23,475 nt of DNA from Bacteroidales bacterium UBA3389 (GCA_002358835.1 DEPP01000113.1:1-23475), one strand, 5' to 3'. Shown: positions 7,417 to 16,290, numbered from the stretch's first letter. The notes: generated by a model not told the origin, from the letters alone. Numbers and translations: made by a program.

Positions 7417-7488
7417 CTCTTTGTTTCAGAAAATTAAAACGAAGAAAGAAAAAATCAAAACGAAGATTCAGAAAATTAAAACGAAGAT
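7417..7488. repeat. 21-bp phased repeat array B
   Basis: Cores start at 7417 (CTCTTTGTT, inverted), 7438 (AACGAAGAA), 7459 (AACGAAGAT) and 7480 (AACGAAGAT), each 21 bp from the next. The blocks 7425-7445 and 7467-7487 are identical over 21 bp and share CAGAAAATTAAAACGAAGA; the block between them (7446-7466) is a diverged copy. The array fills most of the gap between phosphofructokinase and purH. The rest of that gap, 7333-7416 and 7489-7555, is AT-rich with no clear promoter box. Confidence 0.85.
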
Positions 7489-7555
7489 TTAATTTTCCGA
7501 ATCAAACAAGTAAAGAAACAGAACATAGATTTGATAATATAATTCTAGTAAAGAG

Positions 7556-9073
7556 ATGAAAAAAATAAAAAGTGCATTAGTTTCTGTCTTTTATAAAGAT
7601 GGTTTAGATGAGATAGTTAAGTTGTTGGATAAGAATGGAGTTGAAATATACTCTACAGGAGGAACATACGACTATATTTGTAATCTTGGAATCGAAGCAA
7701 AAACAGTTGAAGGTCTTACAGGTTATCCGTCAATTCTTGGAGGTAGAGTGAAAACTCTTCACCCTAAGGTGTTCGGAGGAATATTGGCTCGTAGGGATAA
7801 TGCTCAGGATATGGAGCAATCAAATACCTATGAAATACCTCAAATAGATCTTGTTATAGTTGACCTTTATCCGTTCAAGAAAACAGTAGAGAGCGGGGCG
7901 AGTGAAGCAGATATTATAGAGAAAATTGACATCGGAGGAATATCTCTAATCAGAGCCGCAGCAAAAAATTATAAAGATGTATTGATAGTTCCATCTGTTG
8001 AGCATTATGCAGAATTGATGGAATTGTTGTCAAAACAAGAATGTGCAACAAGCCTTGAAGACAGATTCCGTTTTGCAACATACGCTTTTGCACAAAGTTC
8101 TGATTATGACACAGCAATATTCGGATATTTCAATCAAAAAACCGCAATGCCTGTATTCAAACAAAGTTGCCACCAATCAAATGTTTTGCGTTATGGAGAA
8201 AACCCTCATCAAAAGGGATACTTTTATGGAGACTTGGAGTCCTTTGTTGAGCAACTTCATGGCAAAGAAATTTCTTACAACAACATAGGTGACATCGACG
8301 CTGCTTGCAGATTGATTGATGACTTCGAAGAAACGACATTTGCAATCATAAAACATAATAACGCATGTGGGTTGGCAAGCCGTCCTACATTGAAACAAGC
8401 TTATGCAGATGCATTGGCAGGAGATCCTGTTTCAGCTTTCGGTGGTGTATTGGTATGTAATCGCACCATAGACAAGGAAACAGCCGAACTTATGAATAGT
8501 CTGTTTATGGAAATCTGCATTGCACCGGATTATTCTGAGGAAGCATTGGAAATATTGAAATGTAAGAAAAACAGAATCTTATTGAAACGTAAAGATACAC
8601 CGATGCCAGAGGTTCAATATCGCTCGGCGTTGAATGGAATCTTAGTTCAAGATGCAGATAACGTTGTTGAAAAATGTGAAGATTTGAAATCGGTAACATC
8701 AACCGCCCTTACGGAAGAACAAAAGAAAGATTTGATATTCGCAAACAAAATAGTAAAACATACAAAGTCTAATGCAATAGTTTTAGCTAAGAATCAACAA
8801 TTGTGTGCAAGCGGAACAGGTCAGACAAGTCGTGTTGATGCGTTGCGACAAGCGATAGAAAAAGCAAAAGGCTTTGGATTCGATTTGCAAGGAGCAGTTA
8901 TGGCGTCTGATGCCTTCTTCCCATTCCCTGATTGTGTCGAGATAGCAAGTAAAGAAGGTATAAATGCAGTGATACAACCCGGAGGCAGTGTGAAGGATGA
9001 CCTAAGTATTGAATTCTGTGAAAATAATAAAATTGCTATGGCAATGACCGGTAACAGACATTTCAAACACTAA
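7556..9073 (+). CDS. purH: bifunctional AICAR transformylase/IMP cyclohydrolase PurH
   Basis: A 505-residue protein, the normal length for Bacteroidota PurH. The N-terminal IMP cyclohydrolase half shows STGGTYDY, LGGRVKTLHP and VDLYPFK. The transformylase half shows LRYGENPHQ, IKHNNACG (with the Lys/His/Asn catalytic region), GDPVSAFGG, ASDAFFPFPD and IQPGGSVKD, and it ends NRHFKH as the family does. It catalyses the last two steps of de novo purine synthesis in the cytoplasm. The start at 7556 follows repeat array B by 67 bp. mreB follows 73 bp downstream, an order common in Bacteroidota. Confidence 0.96.
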   Translation: MKKIKSALVSVFYKDGLDEIVKLLDKNGVEIYSTGGTYDYICNLGIEAKTVEGLTGYPSILGGRVKTLHPKVFGGILARRDNAQDMEQSNTYEIPQIDLVIVDLYPFKKTVESGASEADIIEKIDIGGISLIRAAAKNYKDVLIVPSVEHYAELMELLSKQECATSLEDRFRFATYAFAQSSDYDTAIFGYFNQKTAMPVFKQSCHQSNVLRYGENPHQKGYFYGDLESFVEQLHGKEISYNNIGDIDAACRLIDDFEETTFAIIKHNNACGLASRPTLKQAYADALAGDPVSAFGGVLVCNRTIDKETAELMNSLFMEICIAPDYSEEALEILKCKKNRILLKRKDTPMPEVQYRSALNGILVQDADNVVEKCEDLKSVTSTALTEEQKKDLIFANKIVKHTKSNAIVLAKNQQLCASGTGQTSRVDALRQAIEKAKGFGFDLQGAVMASDAFFPFPDCVEIASKEGINAVIQPGGSVKDDLSIEFCENNKIAMAMTGNRHFKH

Positions 9074-9146
9074 AAAAATCAAAAATAAAACAGAAAATTG
9101 AAACACAATAATAAAAACGCCGTAAAAGTAGGAAAATAGTATAGAA

Positions 9147-10169
9147 ATGGGTTTGTTTTCATTTTTAACAAGAGAAGTAGCAATAGATTTGGGTACGGCC
9201 AATTCCATCGTAATATGCAACGATAAGGTTGTTGTTGACGAACCGTCGATTGTGGCAGTTGATCAAACAACCAAGAAAATCATTGCAGTAGGTAAAAAAG
9301 CCATGCAGATGGATGGTAAAACCCATGATGCGATAAAAACAATACGTCCGTTGAGAGACGGAGTTATTGCCGATTTTGATATGGCGAATGATATGATTCG
9401 TGAACTTATCCGAATGATAAACATGAAAAAAACAATCATTCCGCCATCATTGAAAATGGTTATTTGTATTCCGAGTGGTATAACCAATGTTGAGGAGCGT
9501 GCAGTAAGAGATGCTGCAGAGCAAGCAGGAGCAAAGGATGTCAGATTGATACATGAGCCGATGGCGGCAGCGATCGGTATCGGTATTGATGTGCTTGAGC
9601 CGGTTGGAAACATGATTATCGATATTGGAGGTGGTACAAGTGAAATCGCAGTCATAGCTTTGGGTGGTATAGTTTGTAATAAATCGATACGAATCGCAGG
9701 AGATGAGTTCAATCAAGACATTATAGACTACATGCGTAAGCAACACAATATCCATATTGGAGAAAGAATGGCTGAGAAGATTAAGATAGCTGTTGGAGCT
9801 GCTATTCCGGAATTGGCTGATCCGCCTGAGGATTTTGCAGTTCAAGGACGTGATGTTTTGACAGGAATTCCTAAGGAGTTGCATGTAAATTACAAAGAGA
9901 TAGCTCATGCTTTGGATAAATCGATTGCAAAGGTTGAAAGTGCGGTTCTTGAAGCCTTGGCGATGACTCCGCCTGAATTGGCATCGGATATTTATCATAC
10001 AGGTATATATCTTGCAGGTGGTGGTGCATTGCTTAAAGGGTTGGATGTGAGATTGCAAGCGAAAACCAAATTGCCTGTACACGTTGCAGAGGATCCGCTA
10101 AGGGCTGTAGCAAGAGGAACAGGCATGGCATTGAAACACTATGACGAATATACTTTCTTGATAAAGTAA
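9147..10169 (+). CDS. mreB: rod shape-determining protein MreB
   Basis: A 340-residue actin-like ATPase. It has the phosphate-1 loop AIDLGTANS, HEPMAAAIG, the phosphate-2 loop IDIGGGTSEIAV and the adenosine region AGGGALLKG. Length and motifs are those of an intact MreB, which forms membrane filaments guiding lateral cell-wall synthesis. In Bacteroides relatives purH-mreB is commonly followed by mreC, mreD and penicillin-binding genes. Here a strong terminator follows within 20 bp and the next gene is a metal transporter, so mreB is cut off from any mreCD in this window. Confidence 0.95.
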   Translation: MGLFSFLTREVAIDLGTANSIVICNDKVVVDEPSIVAVDQTTKKIIAVGKKAMQMDGKTHDAIKTIRPLRDGVIADFDMANDMIRELIRMINMKKTIIPPSLKMVICIPSGITNVEERAVRDAAEQAGAKDVRLIHEPMAAAIGIGIDVLEPVGNMIIDIGGGTSEIAVIALGGIVCNKSIRIAGDEFNQDIIDYMRKQHNIHIGERMAEKIKIAVGAAIPELADPPEDFAVQGRDVLTGIPKELHVNYKEIAHALDKSIAKVESAVLEALAMTPPELASDIYHTGIYLAGGGALLKGLDVRLQAKTKLPVHVAEDPLRAVARGTGMALKHYDEYTFLIK

Positions 10170-10188
10170 TAGTATAATCAGTAAAAAG

Positions 10189-10238
10189 AGTCGGAGTAAA
10201 CCTTGAATCAAGGACTATACTCCGACTTTTATTTTTTC
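10189..10238 (+). terminator. strong Rho-independent-type terminator after mreB
   Basis: AGTCGGAGTA (10189-10198) pairs perfectly with TACTCCGACT (10218-10227). Inside the loop a second stem CCTTG/CAAGG (10201-10205 and 10209-10213) forms around AAT. A T-rich tail TTTTATTTTTT follows to 10238. It ends 8 bp before the start codon of the cation transporter gene, so it may also act as an attenuator for that gene. Confidence 0.85.
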
Positions 10239-10246
10239 CAGTTTTT

Positions 10247-11152
10247 ATGAACGAAAGAGAAAAGCAGATAACCAAAGTAACACTCGTTGGAAGCGTTGTC
10301 AATTTGTTGCTTGCCGCATTCAAGATTATTGCCGGGATTTTCGGACGCAGTGGTGCAATGGTAGCAGATGGCGTTCACTCGCTTAGCGATTTGGTAAGTG
10401 ATGTTGTAGTTTTGGTTTTTATCCCGATGTCATCAAAAGGCAGAGATAAACGTCATAAATACGGACATGGGAAGTTTGAAACCCTCGCAACGCTTATCGT
10501 AAGCATTATTTTGATAGTTGTATCTGCAAAATTGATTATTGAATCGATAAACACTATTGTTGCGTGTTTGCAAGGTGAAGTTTTGCCTGTGCCGAGTATG
10601 ATTGCATTTTGGGCAGCTGTTATTTCGATTCTTTCCAAGGAATTGCTATATCAATATACCATCTTCGTTAGTAGAAAAACAGAATCCGAAGCCTGTAAAG
10701 CCAATGCTTGGCATCATCGTTCCGATGCTTTGTCTTCGATAGGTTCGTTGTTGGGTGTGGGAGGGGCAATCTTGTTGGGAGAAAAATGGACTATACTTGA
10801 CCCGATTGCAGCCTTTGTTATAGGGCTTATGATTTTGGTTGTGGCAGTCAAGATGTTCAAACCGCCAATCGATGAGTTGATGGAAAAATCTTTAGGTGAA
10901 GAAACTGAAATCGAAATAGAGAATATAATCCTTTCAACTCAAGGAGTGCTGAATCTGCACAACTTAAAGACTCGTTGTAACGGAAGAAGTAAGATAATCG
11001 ATTGCCATATCAGAGTAAAAAGAGATAAAACCATTGTTGAGGCACACGATATTGCAACGGCGGTTGAAAGAAATCTGAGAGAAAGATTTGGAGAGCATAC
11101 CCAAATAGGCATACATGTCGAGCCCGAAAAAACAATTGAAAAATCCTTGTAA
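10247..11152 (+). CDS. cation diffusion facilitator (Zn/Cd-type efflux) family transporter
   Basis: A 301-residue protein with about six hydrophobic segments in the first 210 residues and a cytoplasmic C-terminal domain. TM2 carries DGVHSLSD (Asp41, His44, Asp48) and TM5 carries HHRSD (His156, Asp160), the metal-site positions of the CDF fold. FieF of E. coli has DxxxD in TM2, while Zn/Cd exporters such as CzcD and ZnT proteins have HxxxD; here it is HxxxD, so zinc is the better guess. The C-terminal domain contains His residues (LHNLKTR, CHIRVKR, GIHVEPE) of the usual ferredoxin-like regulatory fold. The gene starts directly behind the mreB terminator with no visible promoter box. A repeat array starts 15 bp after its stop. 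Confidence 0.9.
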   Translation: MNEREKQITKVTLVGSVVNLLLAAFKIIAGIFGRSGAMVADGVHSLSDLVSDVVVLVFIPMSSKGRDKRHKYGHGKFETLATLIVSIILIVVSAKLIIESINTIVACLQGEVLPVPSMIAFWAAVISILSKELLYQYTIFVSRKTESEACKANAWHHRSDALSSIGSLLGVGGAILLGEKWTILDPIAAFVIGLMILVVAVKMFKPPIDELMEKSLGEETEIEIENIILSTQGVLNLHNLKTRCNGRSKIIDCHIRVKRDKTIVEAHDIATAVERNLRERFGEHTQIGIHVEPEKTIEKSL

Positions 11153-11166
11153 AATAACCTTTTAAC

Positions 11167-11282
11167 GAAACAAAGAAACAATTTACTGATTCTTTGTTTT
11201 AATTTACTGAAATCAAGAAAGAATTTTCTAAAACAAAGAATTATTTTTGTGGTTTCAAATCATTGAAAATCAGTTCTTGATT
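11167..11282. repeat. 21-bp phased repeat array C
   Basis: This lies in the 338-bp gap between the cation transporter and the TPR gene. Cores start at 11169 (AACAAAGAA), 11190 (TTCTTTGTT), 11211 (AATCAAGAA), 11232 (AACAAAGAA), 11253 (degenerate) and 11274 (TTCTTGATT), all in one 21-bp register. The spacers at 11178-11189 and 11199-11210 are near-identical (ACAATTTACTGA and TTAATTTACTGA), although the core between them is in the opposite orientation. The first two cores form a 10-bp perfect inverted repeat (11168-11177 with 11190-11199). Beyond the array, 11283-11490 holds a small TCTGC/GCAGA hairpin (11432-11449) and no clear promoter box. Confidence 0.85.
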
Positions 11283-11490
11283 TTGATGGTCGTAAAGCGT
11301 GATTGTCCCTGTCTTATCTTGAAATTATTGAAGTTTATTTTTTGATTGCAGAGCATAGGATGAGCTAAAAAACACTGAGAGTTATACAATAAATTATTAA
11401 CATTTGACCGTTGATAAATACAATAGGCATGTCTGCTGTTAAATGCAGAATTGGTACTAATTTAGTAGGTTGTAAAAATAGTGTAATCTT

Positions 11491-14400
11491 ATGAGAAGAA
11501 AATTGTTTGTTTTATGCCAAATCGGAATGTTTATTTTGTTGAGTGGCAGTGGGTTTTGCCAAAAAGTAGTTCAAGAAAGACCATATCGGGACGCTTTCTT
11601 GGAAGCCTATGATAACTATCAAAACAAAAATTATGCACTTTCGTTTGAGCAGTTTTCGACATTTATCGAAGCTTATTGTGATAATGATAATACGTTTTTG
11701 CAAGATGCGTTTTTCTTCAAAGCGGCTGCAAGTTGTCAAATGATGAATAATGATGCGGATGCTTTGTTGTTAAGTTACATAAATCGCTATCCGCAATCTC
11801 TACATACGAATGATGCGTATTTTCTTTTGGCTAATTTTTACACACAAAACAATCAGTATGATAAAGCCTTGAGTGTATATCGTCAAATGAATACTTCTGT
11901 TTTGGATCAAGAGAAAAAATATGAGTATGCTTACAAATACGGTCATAGTCTTTTTATGCAGGGGAACTATGATGAGGCTTTGATAGAATTTGATAAGGTA
12001 AAAGATGCAAAAAGTAAGTATGCGGCACCCTCAACCTATTTTTATGCACATATTCTCTATGAACAAAAGAAATACAATCTTGCAGTGAAAGAATTTTTGA
12101 CGCTTCAAAACGATAAAAGCTTTGGAAAGATTGTGCCATTCTATATTGCACACATATATTACTATCAACAAAATTATGAAGAGTTGATAAAGATAGCTCC
12201 CGACTTGTCGGAAAAATCACAGTCCAAGAAAAGTTACGAACTAAACAGAATGTTGGGAGATACATACTATAAATTGGGAAGATATAAGGAGGCAATACCA
12301 TATTTGGAAAAGACTGCACAGGAAGCAGGTGCAGATGTACAAGATTACTACTTGTTGGGCTTTACGCTAATGGAGGAGAAAGATTTTGAAAAAGCCAAAA
12401 GATACCTCGCATCTGCAAGTGAGAAGAAAGATTCTTTGGGACAAAATGCTCTATATCATTTAGGAATATGTCTTTTGGAAACAGACAATAGATCGGAAGC
12501 TCAAGCTATGTTCAAAGAAGCAAGTGAACTTGATTTTGATATGCAAGTTAAGGAGAATGCTTTGTTGAATTATGCGAAGTTGTCTTATGAAACATCTCCT
12601 GCATACAATGAATCGGTAAAGGCTTTTCAGTTGTTTGCAGATTTATTTCCTAACTCTGCCAAGGCAAATGAAGCAAAAGAATATTTGGCACAGTTGTATG
12701 GCGATATGAAAAACTATCGCGATGCAATCGAAATGATAGAACAGATGTCCGAAAGGAATTTATCTGTAAATAGAGCTTATCAACGTTTGTGTCTGAACAG
12801 AGCAATCGAACTTTTTAATGAGAACAGATTGGATGATGCGTTGATTTATCTGGATAAATCCTTGTCTCAAGTTCACGATAACAGCCTTACGGCAACTGCT
12901 TATTACCTAAAAGCTGAAGCGTATTATCAAATGGGTGAATACGATTTGTCTATTAAAAATCTGAATACTTTTTACGCTTCGAGTGGTTCTGACAAAAGTC
13001 CGTTCTTGCCTCAAGCCGACTATGCGATGGGCTACAATCTGTTTAAGCAAAAGAAGTATTCTTCTGCCGAAGGTTATTTTCAAAGAGCTATAGGCAAGTT
13101 AAATGCTCAACAAAACACAGATGCGACTTTGCGATATGCCGATTGTCTTTACATGGGTAAGAGATTTCGCGATGCAATCGCAGAATACGGAAAGATAATC
13201 AAAGAAAAACATCAGGATTTTGATTATGCAACTTATCAAACTGCAATGGCATACGGAGCTTTGGGTAATTACGCTCGCAAAAAAGAGATATTAGAGCAGG
13301 CAAACAACGATTTTACATCCGGAAGCTATGTTGCAAGTATGAAATATGAGCTTGCAAATACCTATCTCACCTTAGAAGAAAACAAGACAGCCATTTCAAC
13401 TTATCAAAACGTTATAGAAAAATATCCACAGTCGATTCACGTCAAAGATTGCTATGCAAAAATCGGTATGATCTATTATAAATTGGGCGATGATCAAAAA
13501 GCGTTGGTGTATCTTGACAAGTTGGTGAAGATGTATCCTGAAAGCGAGGAGGCAAGGACTGCGTTGGGTAATATCAAAGCAATATATGTAGATGCAAATA
13601 AAGTGGATGATTTTATAGCTTACACAAAGAGTATTCCGAGTGCAAGTATCTCTGTTGGTGAACAAGATTCCATAAGTTACCAAGCAATAGAAAATTTGTA
13701 TATGGATGGAGATTGCCCGAATGCAATTGCAGGTTTCAAAAACTATTTGAACAAATATCCTGACGGAGCTTTCTTTGTCAGTGCCAACTATTATCTTGCC
13801 GATTGTCTAAACAAGATAAACCAAAAGCAAGAGGCGTTACAACATTACGAAAACATAGTTTCAAAGCCTAAGAACGTATTTACAGAAAAATCTCTTTTGA
13901 AAGCAGCCGAGATAAACTTTGAAGAAAAAAACTACGACAAAGCAAAGCAATATTATTCTCAACTTGAAAAGATTGCGGAAATAACATCCAATAAATTGCA
14001 AGCAATAGACGGACAAATGCAATCTTGTTTTGAATTGGGACAAGCTGATACGGCTATAATATGTGCAAATAAGCTTTTGTCGCTTGATAAATTGGATGAA
14101 TCTGCTCGCGAAAGGGCAAACTACATATTGGCGAAATCTTTGTTGCTAAATCAAAATAGCGGGCAGGCAATCGAAGAATTCAAACGCTTAACCAAAGCAA
14201 AAAATCCTGAATATGCGGCAGAGGCACAATATGTCTTGGCTGAAATAGCATTTAATTCAGGAAAAATCGAAGAATCCGAAAAGATGATTCACCAAATCAA
14301 TGCAAATCCTTCGAGCGAATATTGGTTGGCTAAAACCTTTGTTCTTTGGGCTGATATATTCAAAAGCAAGGGCAATACGATTCAAGCAAAGCAAACTCTT

Positions 14401-14571
14401 CAAAGTATAATCGATAATTATGAAGGCGATGAAGAGTTGATTGAGTTGGCAAAACAAAAACTCATTTCTTTAACCGACGAAGAAACAAAAACACTTCAAG
14501 AAACCGAAGACAAGAGACAAGAACAACAAGAGGCTGTCGATGAAATCATAATCGAAGATGCAGAACAATAA
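11491..14571 (+). CDS. large secreted tetratricopeptide-repeat protein
   Basis: A 1026-residue protein. The N-terminus MRRKLFVLCQIGMFILLS looks like a signal peptide, with likely cleavage near SGFC-QK, so the protein is periplasmic or surface exposed. The rest is a nearly continuous string of 30-40-residue helical repeats with TPR hallmarks, for example YKLGRYKEAIPYLEK, YYLKAEAYYQMGEYDLS, KYPQSIHVKDCYAKIG and KYPDGAFFVSANYYLADC. The end is acidic and Gln/Glu-rich. It is followed 30 bp later by an outer-membrane barrel gene. TPR-plus-barrel pairs of this kind are conserved in Bacteroidota but I know of no assigned function. A scaffold for an outer-membrane complex is an inference. Confidence 0.82.
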   Translation: MRRKLFVLCQIGMFILLSGSGFCQKVVQERPYRDAFLEAYDNYQNKNYALSFEQFSTFIEAYCDNDNTFLQDAFFFKAAASCQMMNNDADALLLSYINRYPQSLHTNDAYFLLANFYTQNNQYDKALSVYRQMNTSVLDQEKKYEYAYKYGHSLFMQGNYDEALIEFDKVKDAKSKYAAPSTYFYAHILYEQKKYNLAVKEFLTLQNDKSFGKIVPFYIAHIYYYQQNYEELIKIAPDLSEKSQSKKSYELNRMLGDTYYKLGRYKEAIPYLEKTAQEAGADVQDYYLLGFTLMEEKDFEKAKRYLASASEKKDSLGQNALYHLGICLLETDNRSEAQAMFKEASELDFDMQVKENALLNYAKLSYETSPAYNESVKAFQLFADLFPNSAKANEAKEYLAQLYGDMKNYRDAIEMIEQMSERNLSVNRAYQRLCLNRAIELFNENRLDDALIYLDKSLSQVHDNSLTATAYYLKAEAYYQMGEYDLSIKNLNTFYASSGSDKSPFLPQADYAMGYNLFKQKKYSSAEGYFQRAIGKLNAQQNTDATLRYADCLYMGKRFRDAIAEYGKIIKEKHQDFDYATYQTAMAYGALGNYARKKEILEQANNDFTSGSYVASMKYELANTYLTLEENKTAISTYQNVIEKYPQSIHVKDCYAKIGMIYYKLGDDQKALVYLDKLVKMYPESEEARTALGNIKAIYVDANKVDDFIAYTKSIPSASISVGEQDSISYQAIENLYMDGDCPNAIAGFKNYLNKYPDGAFFVSANYYLADCLNKINQKQEALQHYENIVSKPKNVFTEKSLLKAAEINFEEKNYDKAKQYYSQLEKIAEITSNKLQAIDGQMQSCFELGQADTAIICANKLLSLDKLDESARERANYILAKSLLLNQNSGQAIEEFKRLTKAKNPEYAAEAQYVLAEIAFNSGKIEESEKMIHQINANPSSEYWLAKTFVLWADIFKSKGNTIQAKQTLQSIIDNYEGDEELIELAKQKLISLTDEETKTLQETEDKRQEQQEAVDEIIIEDAEQ

Positions 14572-14601
14572 AATCAATAAACAATAAAGCAAATTGCAGA
14601 A

Positions 14602-16290
14602 ATGAAAAGATATATATTTACAAGTATTGTTTTAGGTCTTTTGAGTATGAGTCTGAATGCTCAAAACCAAGAAGAGAAAGAGTATAATGAAAGTGTTATA
14701 ATGAGGAGTTCATTTTCTCCTGTTGTGAGTGAAGCATATAAATTGAGTGATAAACCAACTGTTTTGGAATCTGAATTTCGTCTTCCTCCTTTTCGTTACG
14801 ATAAAGAGGGAAAGCGTTTTCAGACAACAATGACTTTTGAGAATATAAAGCCTGCAAAAGTAAAGGGAGAGCCGATTGCACGATTATATAATACACATTT
14901 GAAAGCCGCAATCGGGACTTATTTTTCTTCACTCTTTGATGCCTCGTATTCTCAAACCAGATCGAAAGATTTTATCTATGCTTTGAACTTCAAACATAAA
15001 TCTTCATTGGGACAAATCAAAGATTACGCAAATTCTTCATACGCAAACAATGATTTGAATCTTTATGCTAAAAAGATTTGGAAGAGTTTTTCTTTGGATG
15101 CTAACTTGTTCTACTCGCACCAAAGACACTATTATTATGGCTTTTCAGATAGTTTGAATAAAGAAAAGAAGGATTACAGAGCACAATATCACACAGTAGG
15201 AACGCAAATCAACTATACAAGCTTGTATAAAGATGAAAATAAATTGCACAATCATGCTTCATTCGCTGTAAAACATACTTCGGGAAAATGGGGCTATGGA
15301 GAAACCGATTTGTTATTGAATGCAGGCGTATCAAAGCAATTAACGCTTTTTGGAGACGCCCCTCAGTTAATCGGGTTGGATGTTACATACGAACATATCT
15401 TTGGTAAATATTCCGCAAAAGACCTTACACCTTTTTTTTATCCTACTTTAGTACTTCAAGAGTATAAAAACGTGCAAGGAGTGGTTGATATAGATGCGAA
15501 TATAGCCTTTACGCTTCATGATTATGCTGTATATGGATCGCTTTCATTTGTTCCGGGATTTGGAAACAAAAAACCGTTTTTGTTTCTACCTACTTTGATT
15601 GTTACAACACCGCCTATTGTTGAAAATATTTCAATAAAAGGAGGTTTGAAATCTGGATATAATTTACCGACACTTCAATCTCTTGTGAAAGAAAACCCTT
15701 ACATTGCACCGAATGTGCATACCGATTTGGAAAGTTACACAAAGATTTTTGCATTAGCTTCATACGCAGGTGCCGATAACCTACACCTCGGATTGGAGGC
15801 TGGATATGATATTATCAAAAACAAGTACTTCTATACTCTTGACAAGGATGCTGTTTTGAATAATATGTTTTCGCTCAGCTATGACAATGCAAACAGATTC
15901 TATATCGACTTTAATTTCGATTATAAATTGAATAACATAGTTTTGAGAGCCAATGCAATGTTCCAAGATGTGAAAACAGCTAATTTGAAAGAGGCTTGGT
16001 ATACACCGAAATTCAAAGCTGATTTAGCATTTGAGTACACAGCGGCAGACAAATTCAAAATAGCATTCATACCAGGCTTCTTCAGTTCGATGAAATGTGA
16101 AAATGAAAAAGGTGAAATCGTAAAATTGAAATCGGGAATAGATATTAATCTCAATGCTTCATACAACTATTCCGACCAATTGGTATTCTTTGTAGAACTT
16201 AACAATCTTGCTTTCCAAAGATACTACGAATATTACAACTATCCTTCACAACGCTTTGTAGGTCTTTTGGGTGCGAGATTTGCTTTTTGA
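14602..16290 (+). CDS. outer-membrane beta-barrel protein (TonB-receptor-like, no plug)
   Basis: A 562-residue protein with signal peptide MKRYIFTSIVLGLLSMSLNA, cleaved before QNQEE. After an N-terminal segment with SFSPVVSEAYKLSDKP, the chain is mostly alternating hydrophobic/aromatic strands (for example KAAIGTYFSSLFDASYSQ, FYIDFNFDYKLNNIVLRA) and ends LLGARFAF. The terminal Phe is the usual BAM recognition signal. It is much shorter than a full TonB-dependent receptor and lacks a visible plug or TonB box. It is likely co-transcribed with the upstream TPR protein. Its last codons overlap the first unit of repeat array D. Function unknown. Confidence 0.75.
   Translation: MKRYIFTSIVLGLLSMSLNAQNQEEKEYNESVIMRSSFSPVVSEAYKLSDKPTVLESEFRLPPFRYDKEGKRFQTTMTFENIKPAKVKGEPIARLYNTHLKAAIGTYFSSLFDASYSQTRSKDFIYALNFKHKSSLGQIKDYANSSYANNDLNLYAKKIWKSFSLDANLFYSHQRHYYYGFSDSLNKEKKDYRAQYHTVGTQINYTSLYKDENKLHNHASFAVKHTSGKWGYGETDLLLNAGVSKQLTLFGDAPQLIGLDVTYEHIFGKYSAKDLTPFFYPTLVLQEYKNVQGVVDIDANIAFTLHDYAVYGSLSFVPGFGNKKPFLFLPTLIVTTPPIVENISIKGGLKSGYNLPTLQSLVKENPYIAPNVHTDLESYTKIFALASYAGADNLHLGLEAGYDIIKNKYFYTLDKDAVLNNMFSLSYDNANRFYIDFNFDYKLNNIVLRANAMFQDVKTANLKEAWYTPKFKADLAFEYTAADKFKIAFIPGFFSSMKCENEKGEIVKLKSGIDINLNASYNYSDQLVFFVELNNLAFQRYYEYYNYPSQRFVGLLGARFAF

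Noticed and set aside
9071..9120. A sequence before mreB, CAGAAAATTGAAACACAATA, resembling the array B unit.
   Set aside because: Only one diverged partial unit is present and no 21-bp partner is in register, so chance similarity in AT-rich DNA cannot be excluded.
11491..14571. Calling the TPR protein a lipoprotein because of the cysteine at the end of the signal (SGFC).
   Set aside because: The residues before the cysteine do not form a lipobox (Gly-Phe at -2 and -1), and a Gln follows as is usual after signal peptidase I sites in this phylum.
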